DNA from: Agromyces lapidis | GTDB lineage: Bacteria > Actinomycetota > Actinomycetes > Actinomycetales > Microbacteriaceae | NCBI RefSeq assembly: GCF_009749405.1 | Contig: NZ_WBIQ01000006.1 | Coordinates: 62,001 to 126,000, forward strand | DNA length: 64,000 bases | Direction of reading: 5' to 3' | Part shown: in pieces, positions 32,802 to 43,863 of the stretch | Layout of the letters: every line of letters begins with the position of its first letter | Numbering within the stretch: the stretch's first letter is position 1 | Made by a program: the position numbers and the translations under genes | Notes under the pieces: model-generated | Told to the model about the DNA's origin: nothing | Databases searched by the model: none | What the model saw: only the letters and a program-made list of their open reading frames with translations

Positions 32802-32826
32802 TAGTGCGTGATGTGTAATATGCTAC
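32802..32826 (-). promoter_or_regulatory. Operator of the reductase-racemase operon
   Basis: GTAATATGCTAC at 32815-32826 matches the island operator (reverse complement GTAGCATATTAC). It lies 24 bases upstream of the reductase start and 146 bases before the divergent peptide-binding-protein gene, so it could act on both. The adjacent TAGTGCGTGAT matches 27111-27121. Confidence 0.6.
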
Positions 32827-32971
32827 TCATCGCGGATTGTTCGACGAAGCGCGTCCGAGGTTCGCCCGGCCCCTCCCATTTCGGAGGCCGGGCGCGCCGC
32901 TGGCCCCCGTCGCAGCCGGCGATCCGCGGTGCTGACCGGTATCGCGGCTCGGATCAACCCGAAGGTGACCG

Positions 32972-34735
32972 ATGTCCCGGAAGCTCCTCGTGCCTGCCAC
33001 CGCCCTCACCGTCGCCACGGTGTTCGCGCTGGCCGCGTGCGCGCCATCGTCCGACGACGCCGCGGGCGGAGGTGAACCCAAGGCCGGCGGCACGCTCAAG
33101 GTGCTCGCGAACGGCGACGTCGACCACCTCGACCCCCAGCTCGTCGCGTACGTGCCCACCTACAACGTCATGCGCTCGATCTCGCGCTCGCTGCTGAGCT
33201 ATTCGGCGAGCAACGACGCCGCCGAGCGCATCGTGCTGCAGCCCGACCTCGCCGAGGCCGTGCCCGAGCCCAGCGCCGACGGGCTGAGCTACACCATCAC
33301 CCTGCGTGACGGCATCACCTGGGGCGCCCCCGACGGCGAGCGCGCGATCGTCGCATCCGACGTGGAGCGCGGCATCAAGCGGCTCTGCAACCCGCTCATC
33401 TCGGGCGCCCTCGCCGGGTACTTCACCGGTCTGATCGAGGGCATGGCGGAGTTCTGCACCGGCTTCGCCGCCGTCGCCCCCGAGGTCGATCCCATGCGCG
33501 AGTACCTCGAGAACACCGACATCTCGGGCATCGAGACGCCCGACGACACCACCGTCGTGTTCACGCTCACGAAGCCCGCGAGCGACTTCCCGTTCATGCT
33601 GTCGCTCGATGCGGCCGACCCCGCGCCGATCGAGGCGCTCGACGAGCTGCCCGACTCGCCCGAGTACCGTCGCAGCTTCGTCTCCTCCGGCCCGTACAAG
33701 GTCGCCGACTACACGCCGGACGCCAAGCTCGTGCTCGAGCGCAACGAGGCGTGGAACCCCGACAGCGACCCGCTGCGCAAGGCCTACGTCGACTCGATCG
33801 AGATGACGATGGGCGTCGAGGGCGACGCCGCGATGCAGCAGCTGCAGGCCGGCTCCGCCGACCTGCTCTTCGACCTCTCGCCGAGCCCCGCGAACATCCA
33901 GCAGCTCAAGGCGCAGAACGACGACAAGCTCTCCACCATGGAGAACGGCGGCGTCGACCAGTTCATGTGGATCAACACGAAGTCGCCGAACAACGGCGGC
34001 GCGCTCGCCGACCTGAAGCTGCGCCAGGCGCTGCAGTACGCGGTCGACAAGACCGCGGTCGTCCAGACGATGGGCGGCGAGGAGCTCGCCGGCGTCACCA
34101 ACGGCATCTTCGGGCCCGGCATCCTCGGCTACGAGGAGTACGACCCGTACCCCGCGAACGACGGCAAGGGCGACCCCGAGAAGGCGAAGCAGCTGCTCGC
34201 CGAGGCCGGGTTCCCCGACGGCATCACCCTCAAGCTGCCGTACCGCAACGTGGGCACCCAGCCCGACATCGCGCAGACGGTGCAGGCGAGCCTCGAGCGC
34301 GCCGGCATCACGGTCGAGCTCACCCCGGTGCCGCCGACCGACTACTACGCGAACTTCATGACGAACCCCGAGAACGCCACGACCGGCGCCTGGGACATCG
34401 CGCTCGTCGGATGGTCGCCCGACTGGCAGGGCGGCGCCGCGCGCAGCGTCTTCCAGCCGCAGTTCGTCTTCGATGGCACGCACCAGAGCTACAACTACGT
34501 CGACTACAACAGCGACGCGGCCAACGCCCTCGCCGAGCAGGCGCTCGCGGCGACGACCCCCGAGGAGGCCGGCGACCTCTGGCACCAGGTCGACGAGGCG
34601 GTCATGGCCGACTCGCCGATGGTGAGCATCGCCTACCGGCTCAAGCCGAACTACCACTCGGAGCGCGTCGGCGGATTCGTCGAGTACGCGCAGAGCCAGA
34701 ACGGGGACTGGACCAACGTCTGGCTGAACGGCTGA
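32972..34735 (+). CDS. Peptide ABC importer substrate-binding lipoprotein
   Basis: A 587-residue SBP_bac_5 family protein with lipobox FALAACAPSS and Gly-rich linker. The domain hallmarks PDLAEAVPEPSADGLSYTIT and the C-terminal IALVGWSPDWQGGAA region are those of DppA/OppA proteins. At 587 residues it is at the upper end of the family, suggesting a binding pocket for longer peptides. The ATG follows CGAAGGTGACC. Located beside hydroxyproline genes and two proline peptidases, the likely ligands are Pro/Hyp-containing peptides such as collagen fragments (inference). Confidence 0.9.
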   Translation: MSRKLLVPATALTVATVFALAACAPSSDDAAGGGEPKAGGTLKVLANGDVDHLDPQLVAYVPTYNVMRSISRSLLSYSASNDAAERIVLQPDLAEAVPEPSADGLSYTITLRDGITWGAPDGERAIVASDVERGIKRLCNPLISGALAGYFTGLIEGMAEFCTGFAAVAPEVDPMREYLENTDISGIETPDDTTVVFTLTKPASDFPFMLSLDAADPAPIEALDELPDSPEYRRSFVSSGPYKVADYTPDAKLVLERNEAWNPDSDPLRKAYVDSIEMTMGVEGDAAMQQLQAGSADLLFDLSPSPANIQQLKAQNDDKLSTMENGGVDQFMWINTKSPNNGGALADLKLRQALQYAVDKTAVVQTMGGEELAGVTNGIFGPGILGYEEYDPYPANDGKGDPEKAKQLLAEAGFPDGITLKLPYRNVGTQPDIAQTVQASLERAGITVELTPVPPTDYYANFMTNPENATTGAWDIALVGWSPDWQGGAARSVFQPQFVFDGTHQSYNYVDYNSDAANALAEQALAATTPEEAGDLWHQVDEAVMADSPMVSIAYRLKPNYHSERVGGFVEYAQSQNGDWTNVWLNG

Positions 34736-34763
34736 CGCAGGTCACGAGTCATCCATGAACCGT

Positions 34764-34790
34764 GGGGCGGGCCGCCCGGGGGCCCGCCCC
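34764..34790 (+). terminator. Intercistronic hairpin after the peptide-binding-protein gene
   Basis: A perfect 10-bp GC stem (GGGGCGGGCC and GGCCCGCCCC) with a 7-nt loop starts 28 bases after the stop. It resembles the hairpin after the first importer's binding-protein gene and should limit transcription of the downstream transporter genes. The 100 bases after it are unusually rich in G and C runs. Confidence 0.5.
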
Positions 34791-34882
34791 CCCCGCGGGG
34801 GGCACGGCCCCCCCCACGGCCGGCTCGCGGGGGCGGCACGCGGTGGGGTTCGGGGTGGCTTCTGTAGCTTCTACACCCGCCC

Positions 34883-34916
34883 GGGGGGGGGGGGGGGGGG
34901 GGGGGCCCCCCCCCCC
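34883..34916. repeat. G23C11 homopolymer tract
   Basis: Twenty-three consecutive G are followed directly by eleven C, just before the ribosome binding site GGAGGAAAGG of the ATPase gene. No other run in the window approaches this. Poly-G ends are a known artefact of two-colour sequencing chemistry, and the preceding strong hairpin is a typical place for it, so this tract may not exist in the genome. Confidence 0.8.
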
Positions 34917-34938
34917 GCTCGGAGGAAAGGACCACGCA

Positions 34939-36827
<1,889 letters not shown>

Positions 36828-36831
<4 letters not shown>

Positions 36832-37808
36832 GCCTCTCGACCTCCAAGCCACCGGCGCCGCGGCTCGCGACGCCGAAGACCGCGGCGATCGCAGCGCGCA
36901 ACGCCGCGGACGTGCAACTGCGCGGTTCCTGGTCGCTGACCTTCGCGCGGCTGCGCCGCGACCCGGCGAGCATCGGCTCGATCGCGGTCATCCTGCTGAT
37001 CGTCGCCTTCGCGATCGGGGCGCCGCTCGTCGCCGCGTGGACGGGCCACGGCCCGACAGAGCAGTTCCGCGACACCGGGCTCAGCCCGTCCGGAATCCCG
37101 GTCGGCCCCTCAGCGGAGTTCCTGCTCGGTGCCGACCAGCTCGGCCGCGACGTGCTCGTCCGACTCGCCTACGGTGCGCAGGTGTCGCTGCTCGTGGGCG
37201 TCGTCGCCTCGATCGCCGCCTCGATGATCGGGGTCGTCGTCGGCGTCGTGGCCGGCTTCTTCGGCGGCCCGGTCGACACCGTCCTCAGCCGCATCACCGA
37301 CCTCGTCATGAGCGTGCCGTTCCTGCTCTGCGCGATCGCGCTCGTCGCGGTGCTCGGGCCGAGCCTGCCGCTCTCGATCGCCGTGATCGTCTTCTTCAGC
37401 TGGACGGGCCTCGCCCGGGTCATCCGGGGCCAGGTCATGGCGTTGCGCCACCGCGAGTTCGTCGAGGCGGCGCGCTCGCTCGGTGCCTCGCGCACCTCGA
37501 TCATGTTCCGCGACATCCTGCCGAACCTCGTCGTGCCGATCATCGTCTACACCACGCTCATGATCCCGTCGGCGATCGTGTTCGAGGCGACGCTCTCCTT
37601 CCTCGGACTCGGCATCGTGCCGCCGACGCCGAGCTGGGGCAACATGCTCGCCGATGCGGCGAACGGCTCGCTCTACCTCATCGCGTGGTGGATGGTCGTG
37701 GTGCCCGGCGGCGCCCTGCTCGCCCTGACACTCGCATTCAACCTGCTCGGCGACGGCCTGCGCGATGCGCTCGACCCCGCCGCATCGAAGGGGGGCAAGG
37801 GCGCATGA
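36828..37808 (+). CDS. Peptide importer permease, DppC-like
   Basis: A 326-residue permease with a 40-residue cytoplasmic N-terminus, then a membrane helix (SIAVILLIVAFAIGAPLVAA), the DppC landmark HxLGTDxxGRDxxSR-like FLLGADQLGRDVLVRLAYGA, and the coupling motif EFVEAARSLGASRTSIMFRD. It has six predicted membrane helices. It overlaps both neighbours by four bases. Confidence 0.92.
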
Positions 37809-38770
37809 CCCGCTTCATCCTCTCGCGCGTGGGCTTCGGCCTGCTCGTCCTGTTCCTGCTCAGCGTGTTCGTGTTCGTGCTCTTCTACGTCTCGCCGTCC
37901 GACCCCGCCCGCATCATCGCGGGCGACAAGGCGACCGAGGAGCTGATGGCCCAGATCCGGGTGAAACTGGGTCTCGACCAGCCGATCTACGTCCAGTACC
38001 TGAACTTCGTCGGCAACCTGCTCCGCGGCGACATCGGTTTCTCGTACCGCTCGGGGCTCCCGGTCTCCGACCTCCTGTACGCGCGCATCCCGGTCACGAT
38101 GTCGCTCGTGTTCGGCGCCGTCGTGCTGTGGCTCGCAATCGGCATCCCGATCGGCATCGCCTCGGCGAAGCACCCGGGGAGCCTGCGCGACCGCTTCGGG
38201 CAGGGCTTCGCCATCGTCGGCATCAGCTTCCCGACCTTCGTGCTCGGCATGATGGCGCTCTTCCTGCTGTACTTCCTGCCGACGAAGGCCGGCGTGACCC
38301 TGTTCCCGCCCGGCGGGTACGTGCCGTTCGCACAGGACCCGCTCGGTTGGGCGTGGCACCTGATCCTGCCGTGGACGACGCTCGCGCTCGTCGTCGCGGC
38401 GGTGTACGCGCGCCTCACCCGAGGTCAGATGCTCGAGGTGCTCGGCCAGGACTACATCCGCACCGCTCGGGCGAAGGGCCTCACCGAGCGCCGGATCACC
38501 TACACGCACGCGTTCCGCAGCGCGATGCCGCCGCTCGTGACGCAGCTCGGCATCGACATCGGCCTCATGCTCGGCGGCGTGATCGTCATCGAGCAGGTGT
38601 TCGGCCTGCTCGGCGTCGGCAGTCTCGCCGTGACGAGCGTCGCGATGCAGGACCGCCCCGTCGTGATCGCGATCGTGCTGCTCGGCGGCGTCTTCGTCGT
38701 CGTCGCGAACCTCGTCGTCGACCTGCTCTACGCCGTGCTCGACTCCCGCGTGAGGACGGCGGCACGATGA
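37805..38770 (+). CDS. Peptide importer permease, DppB-like
   Basis: A 321-residue permease beginning MTRFILSRVGFGLLVLFLLS, with the family region VSPSDPARIIAGDKATEEL, LGLDQPIYVQYLNFVGNLLR and the coupling motif DYIRTARAKGLTERRITYTH. Six membrane helices are predicted. In most dpp operons dppB precedes dppC; here the order is reversed and the ATPase comes first. It overlaps the peptidase gene by ATGA, tying peptide uptake to hydrolysis. Confidence 0.92.
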   Translation: MTRFILSRVGFGLLVLFLLSVFVFVLFYVSPSDPARIIAGDKATEELMAQIRVKLGLDQPIYVQYLNFVGNLLRGDIGFSYRSGLPVSDLLYARIPVTMSLVFGAVVLWLAIGIPIGIASAKHPGSLRDRFGQGFAIVGISFPTFVLGMMALFLLYFLPTKAGVTLFPPGGYVPFAQDPLGWAWHLILPWTTLALVVAAVYARLTRGQMLEVLGQDYIRTARAKGLTERRITYTHAFRSAMPPLVTQLGIDIGLMLGGVIVIEQVFGLLGVGSLAVTSVAMQDRPVVIAIVLLGGVFVVVANLVVDLLYAVLDSRVRTAAR

Positions 38771-40095
38771 GCGGCTCCGGCTACCTCGTCGGTCGGGACG
38801 TCGTCGCCCGCGACCTCTGGACCGACGTCCCGCTCGACTGGGACGACCCCGAGGGCGAGACGATCCGGGTGTTCTCGCGCGAGCTCGTCGACGCCCGACG
38901 CGCGCACGAGCGCTTGCCGCTGCTCGTCTACCTGCAGGGCGGACCGGGCGGCAAGTCTCCCCGGCCGACCGGCCGCGACGGCTTCCTCGCGGCCGCGCTC
39001 GAGCGGTTCCGCGTGGTGCTGCCCGACCAGAGGGGGACGGGGCGCTCCACACCGCTCGACGGCGAGGCCTTCGCGGGGATGCCGGCGGCCGAGCAGGCCC
39101 GCCGGCTCGCCCTGCACCGCGCCGACTCGATCGTGCGCGATCTCGAGGCGGTGCGCACGACCCACTATGGCGGCGAGCGCTGGTGGACGCTCGGCCAGAG
39201 CTACGGCGGATTCCTCACGCTCCACTACCTCTCGGTCGCCCCTGAGGCGATCGTCGCCGCGGCGATCGCCGGAGGACTGCCGTCGCTCGACCCCTCGGCC
39301 GATGCGGTCTACGCGCGCACCTTCCCGCGCGTCCGCGCGAAGAACCTCCGCTTCGAGCGGAGGTTCCCGCACCTCGGCGAACGCGTCGCCGCGGTGGCCG
39401 ATCACCTCGCCGCGAGCGACGTCCGGCTGCCCGACGGCGACCGGCTGACGGTGCACCGCCTCCAGACGCTCGGCTTCGACTTCGGCATGGTGGTCGGCTT
39501 CGACCGCGTGCACTGGGTGTTCGACGAAGCGTGGGCGGATGCCTCGGAGACGCGCCTGTCCACGACCTTCCTCGCCGAGGCGCAGCAGCTCACGGGCTTC
39601 GAGCGCAATCCGCTGTTCATCGCGTTGCAGGAGAGCATCTACGGAGAGGGGCCGACCGGGTGGGCGGCGGAGCGGGCCAGGACCGCCCATCCCGACTTCG
39701 ACCCCGCGGCGCGGCCGCTGCGCTTCACCGGTGAGATGGTGTTCCCGTGGATGTTCGAGGAGATCCGGGCGCTGCGCGGCTTCCGGCGCGGAGTCGAGCT
39801 GCTCGCCGAATCCCGCGTGCCGATCGCGCTCTACGACCTGCCGCGTCTCGCCGCGAACGAGGTGCCCGTCCAGGCGGCCGTCTACCACGACGACATGTAC
39901 GTCGATGCGGGCCTCTCGCTCGAGACGGCCGCACGCGTCGGCGCCCTCGAAGCGTGGATCACCAATGAGTTCGAGCACGACGGCCTGCACCAGGGCGACG
40001 TCGCCGAGCGACTGTTCACCGCCCTCGAGGTGCGCCTCGGCATGGCACCAGCAACGGATGGCCCGCGCACCGCGGGCCGGGAGGAGACCCGATGA
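38767..40095 (+). CDS. Alpha/beta hydrolase, proline iminopeptidase-like (family S33)
   Basis: A 442-residue serine hydrolase. The oxyanion motif is LQGGPGGKSP at 57-66, the nucleophile Ser145 lies in GQSYGG, and a late His (EHDGLHQGDV) completes the triad. GGPG followed by DQRGTGRSTP is typical of prolyl aminopeptidases of the large Streptomyces/Aeromonas type, which remove N-terminal Pro and can also accept Hyp. No signal peptide is present, so it acts on imported peptides in the cytoplasm. It is coupled to the permease before it and the Xaa-Pro peptidase after it. Confidence 0.85.
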   Translation: MSGSGYLVGRDVVARDLWTDVPLDWDDPEGETIRVFSRELVDARRAHERLPLLVYLQGGPGGKSPRPTGRDGFLAAALERFRVVLPDQRGTGRSTPLDGEAFAGMPAAEQARRLALHRADSIVRDLEAVRTTHYGGERWWTLGQSYGGFLTLHYLSVAPEAIVAAAIAGGLPSLDPSADAVYARTFPRVRAKNLRFERRFPHLGERVAAVADHLAASDVRLPDGDRLTVHRLQTLGFDFGMVVGFDRVHWVFDEAWADASETRLSTTFLAEAQQLTGFERNPLFIALQESIYGEGPTGWAAERARTAHPDFDPAARPLRFTGEMVFPWMFEEIRALRGFRRGVELLAESRVPIALYDLPRLAANEVPVQAAVYHDDMYVDAGLSLETAARVGALEAWITNEFEHDGLHQGDVAERLFTALEVRLGMAPATDGPRTAGREETR

Positions 40096-41576
40096 CCACC
40101 AATGACGCCCCCGACGCCGTCGCCGAACTCGCCGCGCCCGCAGCGGCGGCGCCGCCCGCACGATCGATGCCGCAGGCGGCCGAGCCCGATCCGCGCATGC
40201 CGCGGCTCGCCGAGGCGACCGGCTTCAGCGAATGGATGCTCCAGGGCTGGGGCGAGGCCGATCGCACGCCCGTCGTCCCGTCGGGCGCCTCAGGCGCCGC
40301 CGCTCGGCACCGGGCGCGACTGGGGGAGGCGCTGCCGGGGCGCGTGCTCGCGATCGCCGCGGGCCGGGCGCCCATGCGCGTGAACGACAACGCGTACGAG
40401 TTCCGCGCCGACAGCGACTTCCTCTGGCTCGTCGGCGCCGCGATCGACGATGCGGTGCTCGTGCTCGAACCGGTCGCGGGCGGCCACGAGGCGACGCTCT
40501 ACCTGCCCGCGCCGTTCCGTCCGGGCGACTCCGGCTTCTTCGCGGATCCGCTCCGGGGCGAGCTCTGGGTCGGCCCGATGCCCGGCCTCCGCGAGTACGG
40601 CGACGCGCTCGGCGTGCGCACCCGGCGCCTCGAGGAGCTCGAACTGCCCGGCGACGCCCTGCTGGCCGGCACGCCCACCGCGGCCGGCCCCGCCGCTGCG
40701 CTCGGCGCCCGCCCCCGCTCGGTGGAGCTCGACCGGGTGCTCGCCGAGCTCCGCATGATCAAGGACGACTGGGAGCTCGCCGAGCTGCGTGCGGCCGTCG
40801 ACACGACGGTCGACGGGTTCGCCGCGACCGCGCTCGAGATCCCGCAGGCGGTGCGCCTCGGCGGCGAGCGTTGGCTCCAGGGCACCTTCGATCGGCACGC
40901 GCGCACCTTCGGGGCCGGGGTGGGCTACGCGTCGATCGTCGGGTCCGGCGCGCACGCGCCCATCCTGCACTGGGTGCGTGCGGAGTGCGAGGTCGACCCC
41001 GAGGCCCTGCTGCTGCTCGACCTCGGCGTCGAACGCCGTTCGGGCTACACCGCGGACGTCACGCGCACCCTGCCCGCTTCGGGGCGGTTCGGTACGGCGC
41101 AGCGCGAGGTCCACGACCTCGTCGAGCGTTCGCACCGCGCGGGCCTCGCGGCGGTCGGGCCGGGTCGCGACTGGGCCGACTTCCACACGGCCTGCATGGA
41201 GGTGCTCGCCCGCGGGCTCGCCGATTGGGGCCTCCTGCCCGTCTCGGTCGACGAGGCGCTCTCGCCGGGCGGGCAGCAGCACCGTCGCTACATCGTGTGC
41301 GGGGTCGGGCACCACCTCGGCATCGATGTGCACGACTGCTCGACGGCGAGCCACGCGGCCTACCAGGGGGCGAAGATGCGCCCCGGCATGGTGCTGACCG
41401 TCGAGCCGGGGCTCTATTTCCACGCCTTCGACGAGACGCTTCCGCCCGAGCTCCGCGGCGTCGGGGTGCGCCTCGAGGACGACCTCGTGGTCACCGCCGA
41501 CGGCAGCGAGGTGCTCTCGGCGGGGCTGCCCATCGACGCCGACGGCATCGAGCGCTGGATGGCGGGGCTGCACTGA
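40092..41576 (+). CDS. Xaa-Pro aminopeptidase/dipeptidase (family M24B)
   Basis: A 494-residue pita-bread-fold metallopeptidase. The five metal ligands are present: Asp310 in LLLDLG, Asp322 in YTADVTRT, His407 in GVGHHLGIDV, Glu438 in TVEPGLYF and Glu462 in VRLEDDL. The N-terminal creatinase-like domain occupies about residues 60-220. It cleaves the bond before a proline, and with the prolyl aminopeptidase would release free Pro/Hyp from imported peptides. It is the last gene of the transporter-peptidase operon. Confidence 0.93.
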   Translation: MTTNDAPDAVAELAAPAAAAPPARSMPQAAEPDPRMPRLAEATGFSEWMLQGWGEADRTPVVPSGASGAAARHRARLGEALPGRVLAIAAGRAPMRVNDNAYEFRADSDFLWLVGAAIDDAVLVLEPVAGGHEATLYLPAPFRPGDSGFFADPLRGELWVGPMPGLREYGDALGVRTRRLEELELPGDALLAGTPTAAGPAAALGARPRSVELDRVLAELRMIKDDWELAELRAAVDTTVDGFAATALEIPQAVRLGGERWLQGTFDRHARTFGAGVGYASIVGSGAHAPILHWVRAECEVDPEALLLLDLGVERRSGYTADVTRTLPASGRFGTAQREVHDLVERSHRAGLAAVGPGRDWADFHTACMEVLARGLADWGLLPVSVDEALSPGGQQHRRYIVCGVGHHLGIDVHDCSTASHAAYQGAKMRPGMVLTVEPGLYFHAFDETLPPELRGVGVRLEDDLVVTADGSEVLSAGLPIDADGIERWMAGLH

Positions 41577-41595
41577 CGCGCCGACGCTGCCCCGG

Positions 41596-41630
41596 TTCGC
41601 GGGCGCCCGCCGAATCTGGCAGAATAGGGG
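41596..41630 (+). promoter_or_regulatory. Candidate rpsP promoter
   Basis: TGGCAGAATAGGGG at 41617-41630, with CAGAAT as -10, is almost identical to TGGCACAATAGAGG upstream of rplS. The -35 candidate (TTCGCG at 41596) is weak. A long leader of about 115 bases separates it from the rpsP start. Confidence 0.5.
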
Positions 41631-41747
41631 GTTGGATCGCCGCCCGACCCTCTATCAGGCCGTGGTCCGACCATTTCGAGCTTCCGCCGGGTGTGCACCC
41701 CACGCTCCAGGCGATCGGTTCAACCTTTCTACACATTCAGGAGAATC

Positions 41748-42176
41748 GTGGCTGTCAAGATCCGTCTCAAGCGTCTCGGCAAGATCCGTGCGCCGTACTA
41801 CCGCATCGTCGTCGCCGACTCGCGCACCAAGCGCGACGGTCGTGTGATCGAGGAGATCGGCAAGTACCACCCCACCGAGCAGCCCTCGTTCATCGAGGTC
41901 GACTCGGAGCGTGCCCAGTACTGGCTCTCCGTCGGCGCGCAGCCGACCGAGCAGGTCACCGCCATCCTCAAGCTCACGGGCGACTGGGGCAAGTTCAAGG
42001 GCGACGCGAACGCCGTCTCGACGGTGCAGACGAAGGCCGCCAAGGTCGAGTTCGTCGCCGACGAGAAGAAGAAGCCGGTGCTGAAGCCCAAGGCCGAGAA
42101 GCCGGCACCCAAGGCCGAAGAGGCCCCCGCCGAGGCCGAGGCCGAGGCTGCGGAGACCGCGACGGACGAGGCGTAA
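41748..42176 (+). CDS. rpsP: Ribosomal protein bS16
   Basis: A 142-residue protein whose first 80 residues are the bS16 core ([24 protein letters not shown]-like [10 protein letters not shown]). The rest is a Lys/Pro/Ala/Glu tail found in actinobacterial S16 proteins. GTG 41748 follows CAGGAGA and gives the canonical N-terminus. First gene of the rpsP-khpA-rimM-trmD operon. Confidence 0.97.
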   Translation: MAVKIRLKRLGKIRAPYYRIVVADSRTKRDGRVIEEIGKYHPTEQPSFIEVDSERAQYWLSVGAQPTEQVTAILKLTGDWGKFKGDANAVSTVQTKAAKVEFVADEKKKPVLKPKAEKPAPKAEEAPAEAEAEAAETATDEA

Positions 42177-42179
42177 GCC

Positions 42180-42416
42180 TTGCTCCAGTCCGCGCTCGAA
42201 CACCTCGTCAAGGGGATCGTCGATCACCCTGACGACGTGAAGGTCGTCTCCGCGTCGAGCGCACGCGGCGAGGTCCTCGAGGTTCACGTGAACCCCGAGG
42301 ACCTCGGTCGCGTCATCGGACGCGCCGGCCGCACGGCCAAGGCGCTCCGCACGCTCGTGACCGCGCTGGCCGATGGCCGCCGTGTGCGTGTCGACGTCGT
42401 CGACACCGACGACTGA
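42180..42416 (+). CDS. khpA: KH-domain RNA-binding protein KhpA
   Basis: A 78-residue single KH domain with the RNA-binding loop GRAG at 47-50 (VIGRAGRTAKALRTLV). Members bind RNA together with the Jag/KhpB protein and affect cell-wall and growth genes. The TTG at 42180, three bases after the rpsP stop, is the only reasonable start. The position between rpsP and rimM is conserved in actinobacteria and firmicutes. Confidence 0.93.
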   Translation: MLQSALEHLVKGIVDHPDDVKVVSASSARGEVLEVHVNPEDLGRVIGRAGRTAKALRTLVTALADGRRVRVDVVDTDD

Positions 42417-42417
42417 C

Positions 42418-43032
42418 GTGGCCGACTCACCGGGTACGCAGCTCCGGGTCGGGCGCCTCACGAAGGCGCACGGTCTGAAGGGCGCGATCAAGCTCGAGCT
42501 CTACACCGACGACCCCGAGCGTCGCTTCGTCCCCGGCGCGGTGTTCTCGCTGCAGGTCCCCAAGGACTCGCCGTGGCACGGCCGGCACCTGACGCTCCGC
42601 GAGGTGCGCTGGTACAACGGGCAGCCGGTCGGGTTCTTCGAGGGAGTCGACGATCGCACCGCGGCCGAGACCCTGCTGAAGGCCATCCTCTGGGTCGACC
42701 AGGTCGACGACGAGGATCCTGAAGACGACGCCTGGTACGACCACCAGCTCATCGGGCTCGCCGTGCTCCGCGACGGCGGCCGGATCGGCGAGGTCGTCCA
42801 CGTCGAGCACCTTCCCGCGCAAGACCTTCTGATCGTCCGCGTCGACGAGGAGCGTCCCGGCGGTCGCGACGTCATGGTGCCGTTCGTCTCCGCGATCGTG
42901 CCCGAGGTCGACCTCGCCGCAGGCACCCTCACGGTCACCCCGCCGGCCGGGCTCTTCGAGGAGCTCGCCGAGAGCGCGTCGGCCGATAACGCGGCCGCGC
43001 CCGCCGGCGACGGCGACGCGCCCGCCGAGTAG
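42418..43032 (+). CDS. rimM: 16S rRNA maturation protein RimM
   Basis: A 204-residue assembly factor for the 30S head that works with ribosomal protein S19. The N-terminal beta-barrel (LRVGRLTKAHGLKGAIKLEL) and the PRC-barrel domain (WYDHQLIGLAVLRDGGRIGE) are present; the last 25 residues are a variable acidic tail. GTG 42418 follows the khpA stop by one base and gives the usual length. Confidence 0.95.
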   Translation: MADSPGTQLRVGRLTKAHGLKGAIKLELYTDDPERRFVPGAVFSLQVPKDSPWHGRHLTLREVRWYNGQPVGFFEGVDDRTAAETLLKAILWVDQVDDEDPEDDAWYDHQLIGLAVLRDGGRIGEVVHVEHLPAQDLLIVRVDEERPGGRDVMVPFVSAIVPEVDLAAGTLTVTPPAGLFEELAESASADNAAAPAGDGDAPAE

Positions 43033-43041
43033 GGCCTGCCG

Positions 43042-43752
43042 ATGCGCGTCGACATCGTCACGATCTTTCCCGAGTTCTTCTCGGTGCTCGACCTGTCGCT
43101 CCTCGGCAAGGCGCGCGAGTCCGGCCTCCTCGAGGTCACCGCGCACGACCTGCGCGACTTCACGCGCGACCGACACCGCACCGTCGACGACACGCCGTAC
43201 GGCGGCGGTGCGGGCATGGTCATGAAGCCCGAGCCGTGGGGCGAGGCCCTCGACTCGATCGTCGGCGACGAGGCATCCGATGCCCTGCTCATCGTGCCCT
43301 CGCCCGCCGGCGAGCCGTTCACGCAGGCGATCGCCCGTGAACTCGCCGAAGAGCAGCACCTCGTGTTCGCCTGCGGACGCTACGAGGGCATCGACCAGCG
43401 CGTCGTCGACCACTACTCGACGCGCATGCGCGTGCGGCTCATCTCGCTCGGCGACTACGTGCTGAACGGCGGCGAGGTCGCCGTCATGGCGATGATCGAG
43501 GCGGCGGGCCGTCTCGTGCCCGGCGTGGTCGGCAACCCCGAGTCGCTCGTCGAGGAGTCGCACGAGAACGGCCTGCTCGAGTATCCGAGCTACACGAAGC
43601 CCGCCGAGTGGCGGGGCCTCGAGGTGCCGCCGGTGCTGCGCTCGGGCAACCACGGCGCGGTCGCGGCCTGGCGGCACGAGCAGCAGCTCGAACGCACCCG
43701 CCGCGTGCGGCCCGAGCTGCTCGCAGACGGGCCCGACGGCGCGAGCGCGTGA
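43042..43752 (+). CDS. trmD: tRNA (guanine-N1)-methyltransferase
   Basis: A 236-residue SPOUT methyltransferase that makes m1G37 in tRNAs and prevents +1 frameshifting. Start [13 protein letters not shown], the substrate loop [13 protein letters not shown] and the knot motif [13 protein letters not shown] are canonical. It ends the operon; rplS, which usually follows, is 13 kb away. Confidence 0.97.
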   Translation: MRVDIVTIFPEFFSVLDLSLLGKARESGLLEVTAHDLRDFTRDRHRTVDDTPYGGGAGMVMKPEPWGEALDSIVGDEASDALLIVPSPAGEPFTQAIARELAEEQHLVFACGRYEGIDQRVVDHYSTRMRVRLISLGDYVLNGGEVAVMAMIEAAGRLVPGVVGNPESLVEESHENGLLEYPSYTKPAEWRGLEVPPVLRSGNHGAVAAWRHEQQLERTRRVRPELLADGPDGASA

Positions 43753-43759
43753 GGCGTTC

Positions 43760-43797
43760 TTCACGCGCCCGAAACATCCGGCTCGCCGCCCCGTAAC
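43760..43797 (+). promoter_or_regulatory. GlnR-like box upstream of the chelatase gene
   Basis: TTCAC-N6-GAAAC-N6-CTCGC-N6-GTAAC: four 5-bp half-sites at 11-bp steps, the layout of the actinobacterial GlnR box (GTNAC-N6-GAAAC repeated). The first two match well, the others partly. It lies 66 bases before the start of cbiX. Confidence 0.65.
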
Positions 43798-43863
43798 ACC
43801 CGCTCCATACCGTCGAATCGGCGGGCACCACCGATTCCCCCGCCGGAGAGCGCGGGTCGGAGC

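Noticed and set aside
34762-34938. Extension of the dual ATPase through the G/C runs
   Set aside because: It would encode poly-Gly/Pro without homology; ATG 34939 has a strong ribosome binding site.
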